The position numbers and the translations under genes are program-made. Below the pieces are notes generated by a model that did not search any database, was not told where the DNA came from, and saw only the letters and a list, made by a program, of their open reading frames with translations. This document shows, piece after piece, positions 1 to 7,611 of a stretch of 13,356 nt of DNA. Source of the DNA: JBDNIO01 sp041688215 (GTDB lineage: Bacteria > Pseudomonadota > Gammaproteobacteria > Nevskiales > Salinisphaeraceae); the NCBI GenBank assembly GCA_041688215.1, contig JBDNIO010000149.1, forward strand, positions 1-13,356. Reading direction: 5' to 3'. How positions within the stretch are numbered: position 1 is the stretch's first letter; each line of letters starts with the position of its first letter.

Positions 1-45
1 CGTGAATGCGTGCAGGAGGGTTTCGTACTTGTCTGCATTGCTCAT
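1..45 (-). CDS. 5' end of an unidentified gene (partial, leaves the window)
   Basis: The reverse strand opens with an ATG (complement of 43-45) and stays open to the window edge, giving MSNADKYETLLHAFT. A strong Shine-Dalgarno-like GGAAGAG lies a few bases upstream of the ATG, which is why I believe it despite its length. Fifteen residues are too few to assign a family. It is transcribed away from the broken gene to its right, so the intervening stretch of roughly 160 bp must hold its promoter. Confidence 0.5.
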   Translation of the reverse strand, partial: MSNADKYETLLHAFT

Positions 46-94
46 TGAATCTCTTCCGATAGGTACCAAGGCATGATGGTGGATATCATTATTT

Positions 95-124
95 ACAAGT
101 GTAGCCAACTATCAGGGCACTTGT
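95..124. repeat. Short inverted repeat upstream of the left-edge gene
   Basis: ACAAGTG at 95-101 is matched by CACTTGT at 118-124, a perfect 7-bp inverted pair with a 16-bp centre. It lies between the start of the minus-strand gene at 45 and the broken plus-strand gene. It could be an operator or a weak stem. Seven-base arms can arise by chance, so this is only a candidate. Confidence 0.25.
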
Positions 125-208
125 CTTAGCTAGGGTCCTACTTGGGTCTTGGCTTGGAAAGGCATATGCTGGCGCACAGGCCTGATTTTTTCTGATGAGG
201 CCCACAAC

Positions 209-1364
209 TTGCGATTTTTCCCAAGTTTAATATATCAATCAGCGGCATTGCTGTTATTGAGTTCTGCAGTACTGCCCGCCTCTGTTGGCGCCGGGGAGAG
301 CACAGAATCAACCCACGACAGCGGTTGGCGTTATCTGGAATACATGAAGAAGCCGCATCGCTGGATTTCGCGGCGGCTGGGGGATACCTCGCGCCGGATT
401 GACGGTTTTTTCGCGTCCGAGGATTTGTACGACGAAGTGTCGGGCACTTATGGCGAGTTCCGCATGCGAAATCGTTTTTCGGAGATTTGAGAACGACGAG
501 CTGGATGTGGATTTTCGTCTCAAACTGCGAGTTCCGCATACCCAGGACCGCCTGAAGTTTCTGCTGGAAAGCGATACCGAAGCGCGCGAAACCGAAGCCG
601 CAGCTCGGCAGCGTTAGCGACCGCGTGCTCGGCGAGGTCGACAGCGACGAAGGAAATCAGGACGATGATGACAAAGGCCTATCGAATATTTTTGCCGGTC
701 TGCGCCAGGAAATCGTGAACCGCAGTGGCCTGAAGATAGACCTGGACGTCGGGATCAAGGTGCGCTGGCCGCCGGACCCGTTTCTGCGCGGCAAGTTTCG
801 CCGCCAATGGACCTCGGAAAAGTGGTCATTCCGTATCAAGGAGTCGCCCTACTGGTTTACCCAGGACGGGTTTGGCCACAAGACGGACCTGGACCTGGAC
901 CGGCGCTTCTCCAAAGACCGGGCCAGCCGGGCTTCCCTGCGCTACAAGTGGGAGGATGATGACGACGTGAACCGGCTGGTGAGTTCGCTCTCTTTCTTTC
1001 GTCTGTCCGGCGAGCGTATTTATCTGGGCCTGGTCGGGTCGACTTTCTGGGATGATGAAGGCCGCCCGTTCAGCGTGCGCGGCTATACCGCCGCGTTTCG
1101 CCTGCGCCGCCTTACAGTAAATGGTTGTTCGCCGAGGTTATCCCCCACGTGGTATGGGCGCGCGAGAACAACTTCGAGCCGAGCCTTGCGTTTTCACTGG
1201 GTATAGAAGTGTTGTTTGGCGAAGAATATATACAGGATGTGCAGGAAGAATTGCTGCCACCCGGCGAGGGCGATGCCCGCGGCGGGGTGCTGGTGCGCGA
1301 TGACACGCGTTATAGAAGTTATCGCAGCCATGCTTATAATTTGCCCGAACTGGTGGGTTATTAG
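209..1364 (+). pseudogene. Frameshifted outer-membrane beta-barrel-like protein
   Basis: Four overlapping open frames together make one protein of about 385 residues. A TTG at 209 begins a good signal peptide (MRFFPSLIYQSAALLLL..., Ala-rich cleavage region). The frame is left near 484-488 (TTT run, one extra base), again near 597-617 (one extra base), and returns near 1105-1116 (one base missing), ending at TAG 1362-1364. The joined product has alternating aromatic and charged strands (KWSFRIKESPYWFTQDGFG, WLFAEVIPHVVWARENNFEP) and ends in GIEVLFG followed by a tail. From memory this resembles a family of uncharacterised proteobacterial outer-membrane barrels; I have no name for its function. 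The three shifts may be true decay or local sequence errors. The ATG at 166 is in another frame and stops quickly, so the TTG or an already lost start is likely. Confidence 0.7.
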
Positions 1365-2243
1365 CTAGCGTAATACCACGGTGCGATTGCCGTTCACCAG
1401 AACCCGGTCCTCCAGGTGGAAGCGCAGACCGCGCGCCAGCACCACCTTTTCGATGTCCTTGCCGTAGCGAATCAGGTCTTTCACCGTATCACCGTGACCG
1501 ATGCGGATAACGTCCTGTTCAATAATCGGCCCCTGGTCGAGTTCCTCGGTGACATAATGGCAGGTGGCGCCAACCAATTTCACGCCGTGATTATAGGCCT
1601 GTTCATAGGGCCGCGCGCCCACAAAACTGGGCAGAAAACTGTGGTGAATATTGATAATCCGGCCGGGATACTCACGACATAATGCAGGTGGAAGAATTTG
1701 CATGAAACGTGCCAGCACGAACGTCTGTGCGCCCGATTGCGCAAATAATTTCTCGATTTCGGCAAACGCCTGAGTCTTGTCGCCGCGGGTGAACGGGACA
1801 TGATGGAAGGGGATGCCGTGCCACTCCACCAGCTCGCGTGCGCTTCCGTGATTGGAGATAACGCTTACAATTTCCACCTCCAGTTCTTGGCTGCGCCAGC
1901 GCTCCAGCAAGTCGTACAGGCAGTGCTCCTGTTTTGAAAAGAGCACGGCAATACGCTTGCGCACCGCACTGTCGCTAAGCTGCCAATCCATGCCCAGTTC
2001 CTGCGCGATCGGCGCAAAGCGCTGGCGTAATTCATCAAAGGAAAAGGCCAGCGACTCTGCCTTGACCTCCACCCGCATGAAAAAGCGGTTATTGTCCTCG
2101 TCCGCGTGCTGGCTGGAGCGCAGAATCCAGCCGCCGTGCTCGGCCAGAAAACCGGAAACGCGGGCGACAATGCCGGTGCTGTCCGGGCAGGAAAAACGCA
2201 GGGTGTAATACCGCTGACGTGGATGAATGCTGGAGCTGGACAC
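1365..2243 (-). CDS. purU: Formyltetrahydrofolate deformylase
   Basis: PurU hydrolyses 10-formyl-tetrahydrofolate to formate and tetrahydrofolate in the cytoplasm. It balances one-carbon pools and supplies formate for PurT-type purine synthesis. The 292-residue product has an N-terminal ACT domain (about 11-90, starting YYTLRFSCPDSTGIVARVS) and a C-terminal formyltransferase-type domain (about 96-285). The catalytic Asn-His-Asp set of this fold is visible as N198 and H200 in INIHHSFLPSF and D236 in EELDQGPII. Length is normal for the family. The start is a GTG, the complement of 2241-2243. No ATG is available before an upstream in-frame TGA, and no clear Shine-Dalgarno precedes it. Its stop codon directly abuts the stop of the broken gene at 1364. 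It diverges from the GST gene. Confidence 0.95.
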   Translation of the reverse strand: MSSSSIHPRQRYYTLRFSCPDSTGIVARVSGFLAEHGGWILRSSQHADEDNNRFFMRVEVKAESLAFSFDELRQRFAPIAQELGMDWQLSDSAVRKRIAVLFSKQEHCLYDLLERWRSQELEVEIVSVISNHGSARELVEWHGIPFHHVPFTRGDKTQAFAEIEKLFAQSGAQTFVLARFMQILPPALCREYPGRIINIHHSFLPSFVGARPYEQAYNHGVKLVGATCHYVTEELDQGPIIEQDVIRIGHGDTVKDLIRYGKDIEKVVLARGLRFHLEDRVLVNGNRTVVLR

Positions 2244-2375
2244 GTTTTTTATAGTCGCCTGAGCGTTGATTCAAGGCTTATAGAATACAGCCATGAACAT
2301 GGGTTGACCCACGCTGGCGTTGCGCAGCTCAAACCTGCAAACTCTGGCCGCATATTTCAACGCAACGGTAACTCG

Positions 2376-2990
2376 ATGAAACTCTGGCACTGTGAGGATG
2401 CCCGTTCACTGCGTCCGCTCTGGGCACTGGAAGAGATAGGTCTCGACTACGACGTGGAAACCCTGCCTTTCCCGCCGCGCTTCAAGCATCCGGAATACAA
2501 GGACATCAACCCCCTGGGTACCGTCCCGTATTTTACCGACGGCGATACGGCCATGACCGAATCGACGGGCATTTGCCTGTATCTGGTCGAAAAATACGAA
2601 CACTTCGATCTGGGGTTAAAACCGGGCCACCCCGAATACGGCGATTACCTGAACTGGCTTTTTCACAGCGACGCCACGCTGACTTTCCCGCAAACCCTGG
2701 TACTGCGTTACAGTGCGCTGGAGCCGGAAGAGCGTCGCCAGCCGCAGGTGGCCGAGGATTACCGCAAATGGTTTCTGGCGCGCCTGCGCAAGCTCGATGC
2801 GCATATCGAAAATCGTGAATTCCTGTGCGACAACCGCTTCACCATCGCCGATATTGCCATCGGCTACGCGCTGTACCTGGGCGAGATGCTAAAAATCGAC
2901 GGGGACTACAGCCCGCAGGCCAAAGACTATCTGGCGCGGCTGAAACAACGCCCGGCGCTACAACGCGCGTTGGCGTTTCGCAGTCCCTGA
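2376..2990 (+). CDS. Glutathione S-transferase family protein
   Basis: This is a 204-residue protein with the two-domain GST layout. The N-terminal thioredoxin-like half (about 1-78) carries the cis-proline of the glutathione site at P51 (NPLGTVPYF) and the Glu-Ser pair E62-S63 (MTESTGI) that binds the glutathione gamma-glutamyl group. The C-terminal helical half (about 86-200) contains FTIADIAIGYAL with D159, the conserved N-cap of helix 6. Ser11 in EDARSLRP is a possible catalytic residue. I chose the ATG at 2376 because the protein there begins directly with the first beta strand (MKLWHCEDARSLRPLW). The same frame is open further upstream, but that stretch overlaps purU antisense and has no GST similarity. 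Substrate is unknown. The gene stands alone between divergent purU and convergent hemH. Confidence 0.9.
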   Translation: MKLWHCEDARSLRPLWALEEIGLDYDVETLPFPPRFKHPEYKDINPLGTVPYFTDGDTAMTESTGICLYLVEKYEHFDLGLKPGHPEYGDYLNWLFHSDATLTFPQTLVLRYSALEPEERRQPQVAEDYRKWFLARLRKLDAHIENREFLCDNRFTIADIAIGYALYLGEMLKIDGDYSPQAKDYLARLKQRPALQRALAFRSP

Positions 2991-2991
2991 C

Positions 2992-3024
2992 TTATTGCCC
3001 GGGTTTATTGCCCCGAATTATTGC
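2992..3024. repeat. Three 13-nt-period TTATTGC repeats at a convergent gene junction
   Basis: TTATTGC occurs at 2992-2998, 3005-3011 and 3018-3024, exactly 13 nt apart; the first two are followed by CCC. They fill the gap between the GST stop and the hemH stop. The third copy contains the hemH TAA. Because the period is 13, the three copies put a minus-strand TAA in all three reading frames. No strong hairpin or T-tract terminator is visible in the gap. Confidence 0.6.
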
Positions 3025-4112
3025 TTGACCCCGAGGTTTTTAGTCCGCGCCGCAGTCGCTTCAGGATCACGCTGGGGGCCACGTAATTCCGGCCAGCCCC
3101 GGGCGTGGTCCAGCAATAAATCGGTAAGCATGTCTAGATGATCCGCGCGCTCATTGAGCGCCGGAATGTAACGCAGGGACTGCCCGCCGGCATGCCGGAA
3201 AACTTCCGCGTTCTCGCCTTCTATTTCTTCCAGGGTTTCCAGGCAATCGGCGGAAAAGCCGGGGCAGATGACATCAATGGATTTGATGCCCTGCTTGCCA
3301 AAGCCGGCAATGGTGGCGTCGGTATAGGGCTGCAACCAGGCGGCTTTGCCGAAACGGGACTGGAAACTCACCTGCCAGGCGTCGTCATCCAATTCCAGTT
3401 GCTCGGCCACCAGCCGTGCGGTTTTCTGGCACTGGCAGTGGTAGGGGTCGCCTTTCAGCAGATAACGTTTGGGTGTGCCGTGAAACGAGAACAGCATTTT
3501 TTCGCCCTGGCCGTGTTTGTCCCAGTGCTCGCGGATGCTGTTGGCCAAGCAGCTAATGTAGCGCGGGTCGTCGTGGTACTGGCCGATAAACCGAAACTCA
3601 GGCACCCAGCGCCAGCGCTTGAATTCATCCGCGACCGCGTCAAAACCCGAGCCGGTGGTCGCGCCCGAATACTGTGGGTACAGCGGCAGAATAAGCAGCC
3701 GTTCCACTCCCTGTTCACGCAGGCGCCGCAAGGCATCGGGCGTGGATGGATCGCCGTAACGCATCGCCAGTTCTACCGCTACGGCGCCGTAAGTGCGGGC
3801 CTGCAAACGCTGGGCAACGCCCTGGGCTTGCGCCTGTGCGTGTACCAGCAGCGGCGAGCCCCGATCGGTCCAGATTTTTTCGTAAAGCGCGGCCGATTTG
3901 GCCGGACGCGTGCGCAAGATAATGCCGTGCAGAATGATGCGCCAGATTAGCCGCGGGATTTCCACGATGCGCGGGTCGGCCAGAAACTGCGCCAGATATT
4001 TGCGCAGGGCCTTGGGCGTGGGCGCGTCGGGTGTGCCCAGGTTAGCCAGCAGCACGCCCAGGCGCGGTGTGTCGGCGTGTCTGAACTGTTGTTTGGAGGT
4101 GTAGCGCGACAT
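3018..4112 (-). CDS. hemH: Ferrochelatase
   Basis: HemH inserts ferrous iron into protoporphyrin IX, the last step of protoheme synthesis. The 364-residue product shows the family signature LFSFHGTPKRYLLKGDPY with the metal-site histidine at H211, and CPGFSADCLETLEEI with the partner glutamate at E292. The N-terminal GVLLANLGTPDAP and central LPLYPQYSG motifs are also typical. Length is close to other proteobacterial HemH proteins; the last 20 or so residues are a poorly conserved tail. The ATG (complement of 4110-4112) has a good AAAGGAAG Shine-Dalgarno. It starts 13 nt after the TetR-family gene stops, so the two are probably cotranscribed. Protoheme is a cofactor of the cytochrome bd oxidase encoded later in the window, but no direct regulatory link is visible. 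Confidence 0.96.
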   Translation of the reverse strand: MSRYTSKQQFRHADTPRLGVLLANLGTPDAPTPKALRKYLAQFLADPRIVEIPRLIWRIILHGIILRTRPAKSAALYEKIWTDRGSPLLVHAQAQAQGVAQRLQARTYGAVAVELAMRYGDPSTPDALRRLREQGVERLLILPLYPQYSGATTGSGFDAVADEFKRWRWVPEFRFIGQYHDDPRYISCLANSIREHWDKHGQGEKMLFSFHGTPKRYLLKGDPYHCQCQKTARLVAEQLELDDDAWQVSFQSRFGKAAWLQPYTDATIAGFGKQGIKSIDVICPGFSADCLETLEEIEGENAEVFRHAGGQSLRYIPALNERADHLDMLTDLLLDHARGWPELRGPQRDPEATAARTKNLGVKQ

Positions 4113-4125
4113 GTGCTTCCTTTAA

Positions 4126-4764
4126 CTATCGAATACAACTATCGCCCATGGGCGCATAAGCGCGCAGGAACGCGGCCACCGATGTTTCGGCGATACGCTC
4201 GACTTCGCCGGGTTCGGCAATCCCGAGCAGGGCACGCAGTTGCAGATCGCCGCGCAGCATGCCGAGAAACTGATACGCCGCCAAGCGTGGGCAGTCTGTG
4301 CGGATTAAGCCCTGCGCCTGCGCGCGCTCGAGATAAGTCACCACCCCGGCAAAGGTTACGCCCGGACCTGAATCATAAAATATATGGCCCAGTTCCGGGA
4401 AACGCCTCGCTTCGGCAATGACTACGCGGAAAATTGCAAGGATACGCGGCATTACCAGAACCTGTAAAAACGCATCAGCAATACGCCGTAGTGCGGCCTG
4501 CAACTGCATGTCGTGAACATCGTCGGGAATAGCCATTTTCTGAATGCAGCGGTCACATTCGCGCCGCACCATGGCGGCAAATAATTGCTGTTTGTTATTA
4601 AAATGCGCATAAACAGTCGCCTTGGAGACACCGGCTTTGGCGGCGACCGCGTCCATGCTGGTGGCACCATAGCCATGTTCGCCGAACAGATATTGGGCGG
4701 CGTCCAGTGCTGCGTTTGCCTTGGCGTTGACACCCGAATTTGGCTGGTCTTTTTTTGAAAACAC
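4126..4764 (-). CDS. TetR/AcrR-family transcriptional regulator
   Basis: This 212-residue protein has an N-terminal TetR helix-turn-helix (about residues 18-62). Its hallmark segment runs FGEHGYGATSMDAVAAKAG and continues VSKATVYAHFNNKQQLF. The all-helical C-terminal half (about 75-205) would bind ligand and dimerise. It resembles the AefR/AcrR-type branch that often guards drug-efflux genes. The start is a GTG (complement of 4762-4764); no strong Shine-Dalgarno precedes it. It is divergent from the channel-EmrA-EmrB operon, with a promoter and an imperfect palindrome in the gap, so I infer it represses that operon and probably itself. It is also the upstream partner of hemH. The inducing ligand cannot be read from the sequence. 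Confidence 0.92.
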   Translation of the reverse strand: MFSKKDQPNSGVNAKANAALDAAQYLFGEHGYGATSMDAVAAKAGVSKATVYAHFNNKQQLFAAMVRRECDRCIQKMAIPDDVHDMQLQAALRRIADAFLQVLVMPRILAIFRVVIAEARRFPELGHIFYDSGPGVTFAGVVTYLERAQAQGLIRTDCPRLAAYQFLGMLRGDLQLRALLGIAEPGEVERIAETSVAAFLRAYAPMGDSCIR

Positions 4765-4779
4765 TCTATTGGCCGAAGA

Positions 4780-4808
4780 TTGACAAGTTTACTTCCGCTG
4801 ATTATCGT
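4780..4808 (+). promoter_or_regulatory. Sigma70-like promoter of the efflux operon
   Basis: TTGACA (4780-4785, perfect -35) is separated by exactly 17 nt from TATCGT (4803-4808), which keeps the TAT...T core of a -10 box. Transcription would start near 4815, about 50 nt upstream of the channel gene ATG at 4868. The candidate TetR operator sits just downstream of the -10. Confidence 0.6.
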
Positions 4809-4817
4809 ATCGAATCT

Positions 4818-4841
4818 AAACTGAACCGTCTAGTATAGTTT
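4818..4841. promoter_or_regulatory. Candidate TetR operator (imperfect palindrome)
   Basis: AAACTGAAC (4818-4826) and GTATAGTTT (4833-4841) are inverted halves matching at 7 of 9 positions, with a 6-nt centre. The site lies at and just after the expected transcription start of the efflux operon, where a bound repressor would block polymerase. Size and symmetry suit a TetR dimer. Binding by the adjacent regulator is inference. Confidence 0.5.
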
Positions 4842-4867
4842 TGACCTTGACGTATCTAACCACGCGT

Positions 4868-6391
4868 ATGGAAGGCCATAGCCGCCACGCCGGATTGGCA
4901 AGTATGGTTGCAGGCATTGCGTGCCTGCTAAGCGGTTGTGTGGTTGGGCCGGATTTTTCGCCGCCGGCGCCACCCCCGGACGCCGGTTACGTTCAGGGCG
5001 AACCCCCAACTACCGCGGGCACGGGCGGCGTAACCCAGATATTTGAGCGCGCCGGCAAAGTGCAGGCCGACTGGTACCGTTTATTCCGCGCTCCGGAATT
5101 GAACAGGCTGGTTCTAAGTGCGCTTTCCAACAGCCCCACGCTACGCGCCGGCCGTGCGCAGTTGCGTGCGGCGCGTGAACAAGTCAGTGCCGCCGAGGCG
5201 GGTCTCTACCCCAACATTTCGGCCAGCGCGAACGTGTCACGCAACAAAAGAAGTGGCACCCAATTTGGTATAGACAACCCGCTATTCACCAATCTATACA
5301 CCCTGTACCAGGGCCAGCTAAGCTTGGGTTATAACCTGGATATTTTCGGCGAGGTCCGGCGCGGTATCGAAAGCACGCAGGCGCAACTGGATTTCCAGCG
5401 CTATGAATTGCTCGATACTTATCTGACGCTAATCAACAACGTGGTCGCAACCGCGCTGGCCCAGGCCGGTATTGCCGACAGCATGGACGCGGTTAACAGG
5501 ATTATCGCTACCCAGCAGGATAATCTCGACCTGCTACAACAGCAGGAACGGTTGGGGGCAGTGGCCCGCGCGGATGTTTTGCGTGCAAAGGCGCAACTGG
5601 CGGCCAGCCAATCGCGTTTGCCGCTCCTGGAAAAACAATGGGTGATTGCGCAGCATCGGTTGGCGCGGTTAACGGGTACTACGCCGGCCAATTTTAAAGC
5701 GCCGGAATTACACTTGGCAGACTTCAATCTGCCGCGTCGTTTGCCGGTGAGCTTGGCTTCCGAACTGGTACGCCAGCGCCCGGATATTCTTGCCGCGCAA
5801 AGCTTGTTGCACGCCGCCAATGCCAGAGTTGGCGTGGCCGCAGCGCAGCGTTTACCGAGTCTGCGAATCAGTACGGACTACACCCGTAACGCCCTGGATT
5901 TATCCGGGCTCGCCGACCCCGCGTCGGCGGTATACAACTTTGGCGCGGGATTAACGGCACCGCTGTTTGACGGCGGCCGACTGCGCGCGAATGAGCAAGC
6001 AGCACAGGCCTCGCGCGACGCCGCGGCCGCCCGCTACGACGCTACCGTGCTGGTCGCGTTCAACGAAGTAGCCGACAGCCTGCGCGCGCTGCAAAGCGAT
6101 GCAAAAAACCTGCGCGCCCAGAATGAATCCCTGAACGCGGCCCGGGAAAAGCTGGAGTTGGTGCAGGCGCAACTGGAAAACGGCGCGGCCGATTACCTGA
6201 GTTTATTCACTGCGCAAGGGCAATTTCAGAACGCGTTGATCGAACACACCGACGCGCGCTTGCAACGCTACCGCGACACTGCTGCGCTGTTCCGCGCGCT
6301 TGGTGGCGGCTGGTGGAATGATCCGCCCAAGCTGGATACCAGCCGACGTAGCACATCCCCCAAACGCGCCGCAGTAGCCCGCCAGGAGTAG
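4868..6391 (+). CDS. Outer-membrane efflux channel lipoprotein (OprM/NodT-type)
   Basis: This is the outer-membrane channel of a tripartite pump, trimerising into a barrel plus periplasmic tunnel. From the ATG at 4868 the protein is 507 residues. It has a lipoprotein signal ending in the lipobox LSGC (C24) and the start VVGPDFSPP typical of this family. Two outer-membrane-efflux repeats follow, roughly 80-275 and 285-480, rich in long coiled helices (LRAAREQVSAAEAGLYP; LDFQRYELLDTYLTLINNVV). The motif RQRPDILAAQSLLHAANARVG and the repeat-2 GGRLRANEQAA region are characteristic. No acidic residue follows the lipid cysteine, consistent with outer-membrane sorting. A TTG at 4841 in the same frame would place the start inside the operator, so I prefer 4868, although its Shine-Dalgarno is poor. 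It is first in the operon and 2 nt from the adaptor gene. Confidence 0.93.
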   Translation: MEGHSRHAGLASMVAGIACLLSGCVVGPDFSPPAPPPDAGYVQGEPPTTAGTGGVTQIFERAGKVQADWYRLFRAPELNRLVLSALSNSPTLRAGRAQLRAAREQVSAAEAGLYPNISASANVSRNKRSGTQFGIDNPLFTNLYTLYQGQLSLGYNLDIFGEVRRGIESTQAQLDFQRYELLDTYLTLINNVVATALAQAGIADSMDAVNRIIATQQDNLDLLQQQERLGAVARADVLRAKAQLAASQSRLPLLEKQWVIAQHRLARLTGTTPANFKAPELHLADFNLPRRLPVSLASELVRQRPDILAAQSLLHAANARVGVAAAQRLPSLRISTDYTRNALDLSGLADPASAVYNFGAGLTAPLFDGGRLRANEQAAQASRDAAAARYDATVLVAFNEVADSLRALQSDAKNLRAQNESLNAAREKLELVQAQLENGAADYLSLFTAQGQFQNALIEHTDARLQRYRDTAALFRALGGGWWNDPPKLDTSRRSTSPKRAAVARQE

Positions 6392-6393
6392 GC

Positions 6394-7611
6394 ATGCCGG
6401 AAGATAAATCAACGCAAGATAAAGCAGACGACGACAATTCCAAGCCGTCCGGCAAAAATCGCAAACGCATATGGTTGCTGGCGGGGCTGGCCTGCTTTTT
6501 CGTACTCGTCGGCGTCGCCTACGGCGCCTGGTGGTTGCTGGTGGGCAGCTATTACGTGCAAACCTCGGATGCCTACGTACACGGCAACCGGATCATGCTG
6601 ACCCCGCAAATCCCGGGCACGGTTGTAACCATCCACGCTGAGGACACTGATTGGGTTGAGCGAGGCCAGCCGCTAGTGGAGCTCGACCGTAGCAATACCC
6701 GTGTGGCGCGCGATCAGGCCATGGCCAACCTCGCCCAGAGTGTGCGCCAAGTGCGGCAATTGTTTGAGCAGGTCGCAGAGCAGGAAGCGCTGGTCAATAG
6801 GCGCGCCACGCAACTCAAACAGGCGGAACGGGATTTTGAGCGCGACAAGCGCCTGCTGAAAATCCACGGCGTTTCGCGCAAGCAGTTTCAGCACACCGAG
6901 CTGCAATACGATGGCGCGAAGGCGCAGTTTGCCGAGGCCAAACATCGTCTGGGCGCGCTGCAGGCGATGACCGACAACACCAGCCTGCGCCAGCATCCCA
7001 AGGTCCAGCAGGCGGCGGCCAAGCTGGAAGACGCGTATCTGAATTTTCGGCGTACCACAATTCCCGCGCCGGTTTCCGGGTACGTGGCCCAGCGTCAGGT
7101 GCAGTTGGGCCAGAAGGTGGCGCCGGGCAAACCGATGCTGGCGATTGTGCCGCTGGATCAGCTCTGGGCGGAAGCCAATTTCAAGGAGACCGAGCTGGCG
7201 CAGATGCGTATCGGCCAGCCGGTGTCCATAACTGCAGATTTCTACGGCGACGAGGTTCAATACCACGGCCGCGTGGCTGGCATCAGCGCGGGCTCGGGCA
7301 GCGCGTTTGAGTTGTTGCCGCCGCAAAACGCGACCGGTAACTGGATCAAGATTGTGCGCCGCGTGCCGGTACGCGTAGCGCTGGATGCGGATGAGCTGAA
7401 AAAACATCCCCTGCGCCTGGGCCTGTCACTGCAAGCCAGCGTGGACATCCACAATACCGACGGTCCGGTACTGGCTTCGAAAACGCCGGCGAAACCCGCA
7501 TACAGCACCGACATATATCGCCGCAGTCAGGCCGAAGTGCAGGCGCTGATTGATCGGGTGATTGAACAGAATTCCGGCCAAGCCCCGGCGTTGCAAGCAG
7601 CCAGTCCCTAG
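6394..7611 (+). CDS. emrA: HlyD/EmrA-family membrane fusion protein
   Basis: This is the periplasmic adaptor linking the inner-membrane transporter to the outer-membrane channel. The 405-residue protein has a cytoplasmic tail, one transmembrane helix (about 25-50, IWLLAGLACFFVLVGVAYGA), the split lipoyl half-motif VQTSDAYVHGNRIMLTPQIPG, a long alpha-hairpin coiled coil (about 98-220), the second lipoyl half (IPAPVSGYVAQRQVQLGQKV, about 223-242) and a beta-barrel region containing LWAEANFKETEL. These are EmrA hallmarks. AGGAG sits about 6 nt before the ATG, inside the end of the channel gene. Its stop TAG (7609-7611) is part of the CTAG at the edge of the inserted element. Removing the element would restore a TAGTG overlap with emrB. 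Confidence 0.93.
   Translation: MPEDKSTQDKADDDNSKPSGKNRKRIWLLAGLACFFVLVGVAYGAWWLLVGSYYVQTSDAYVHGNRIMLTPQIPGTVVTIHAEDTDWVERGQPLVELDRSNTRVARDQAMANLAQSVRQVRQLFEQVAEQEALVNRRATQLKQAERDFERDKRLLKIHGVSRKQFQHTELQYDGAKAQFAEAKHRLGALQAMTDNTSLRQHPKVQQAAAKLEDAYLNFRRTTIPAPVSGYVAQRQVQLGQKVAPGKPMLAIVPLDQLWAEANFKETELAQMRIGQPVSITADFYGDEVQYHGRVAGISAGSGSAFELLPPQNATGNWIKIVRRVPVRVALDADELKKHPLRLGLSLQASVDIHNTDGPVLASKTPAKPAYSTDIYRRSQAEVQALIDRVIEQNSGQAPALQAASP

Noticed and set aside
2106..2375. N-terminal extension of the GST gene to an upstream start
   Set aside because: The extra 90 residues overlap purU antisense and show no GST similarity; the fold begins exactly at the ATG at 2376.
3138..3950. 270-codon open frame on the plus strand
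   Set aside because: It lies entirely antisense to hemH, whose catalytic motifs are intact; no recognisable domain or ribosome site.
4841..4867. TTG start for the channel lipoprotein
   Set aside because: It would begin within the candidate operator and add residues before an already adequate lipoprotein signal; the ATG at 4868 is preferred.
6673..7407. 244-codon minus-strand frame within emrA
   Set aside because: Shadow of the coding strand; Arg/His-rich with no motif, whereas EmrA is well supported.
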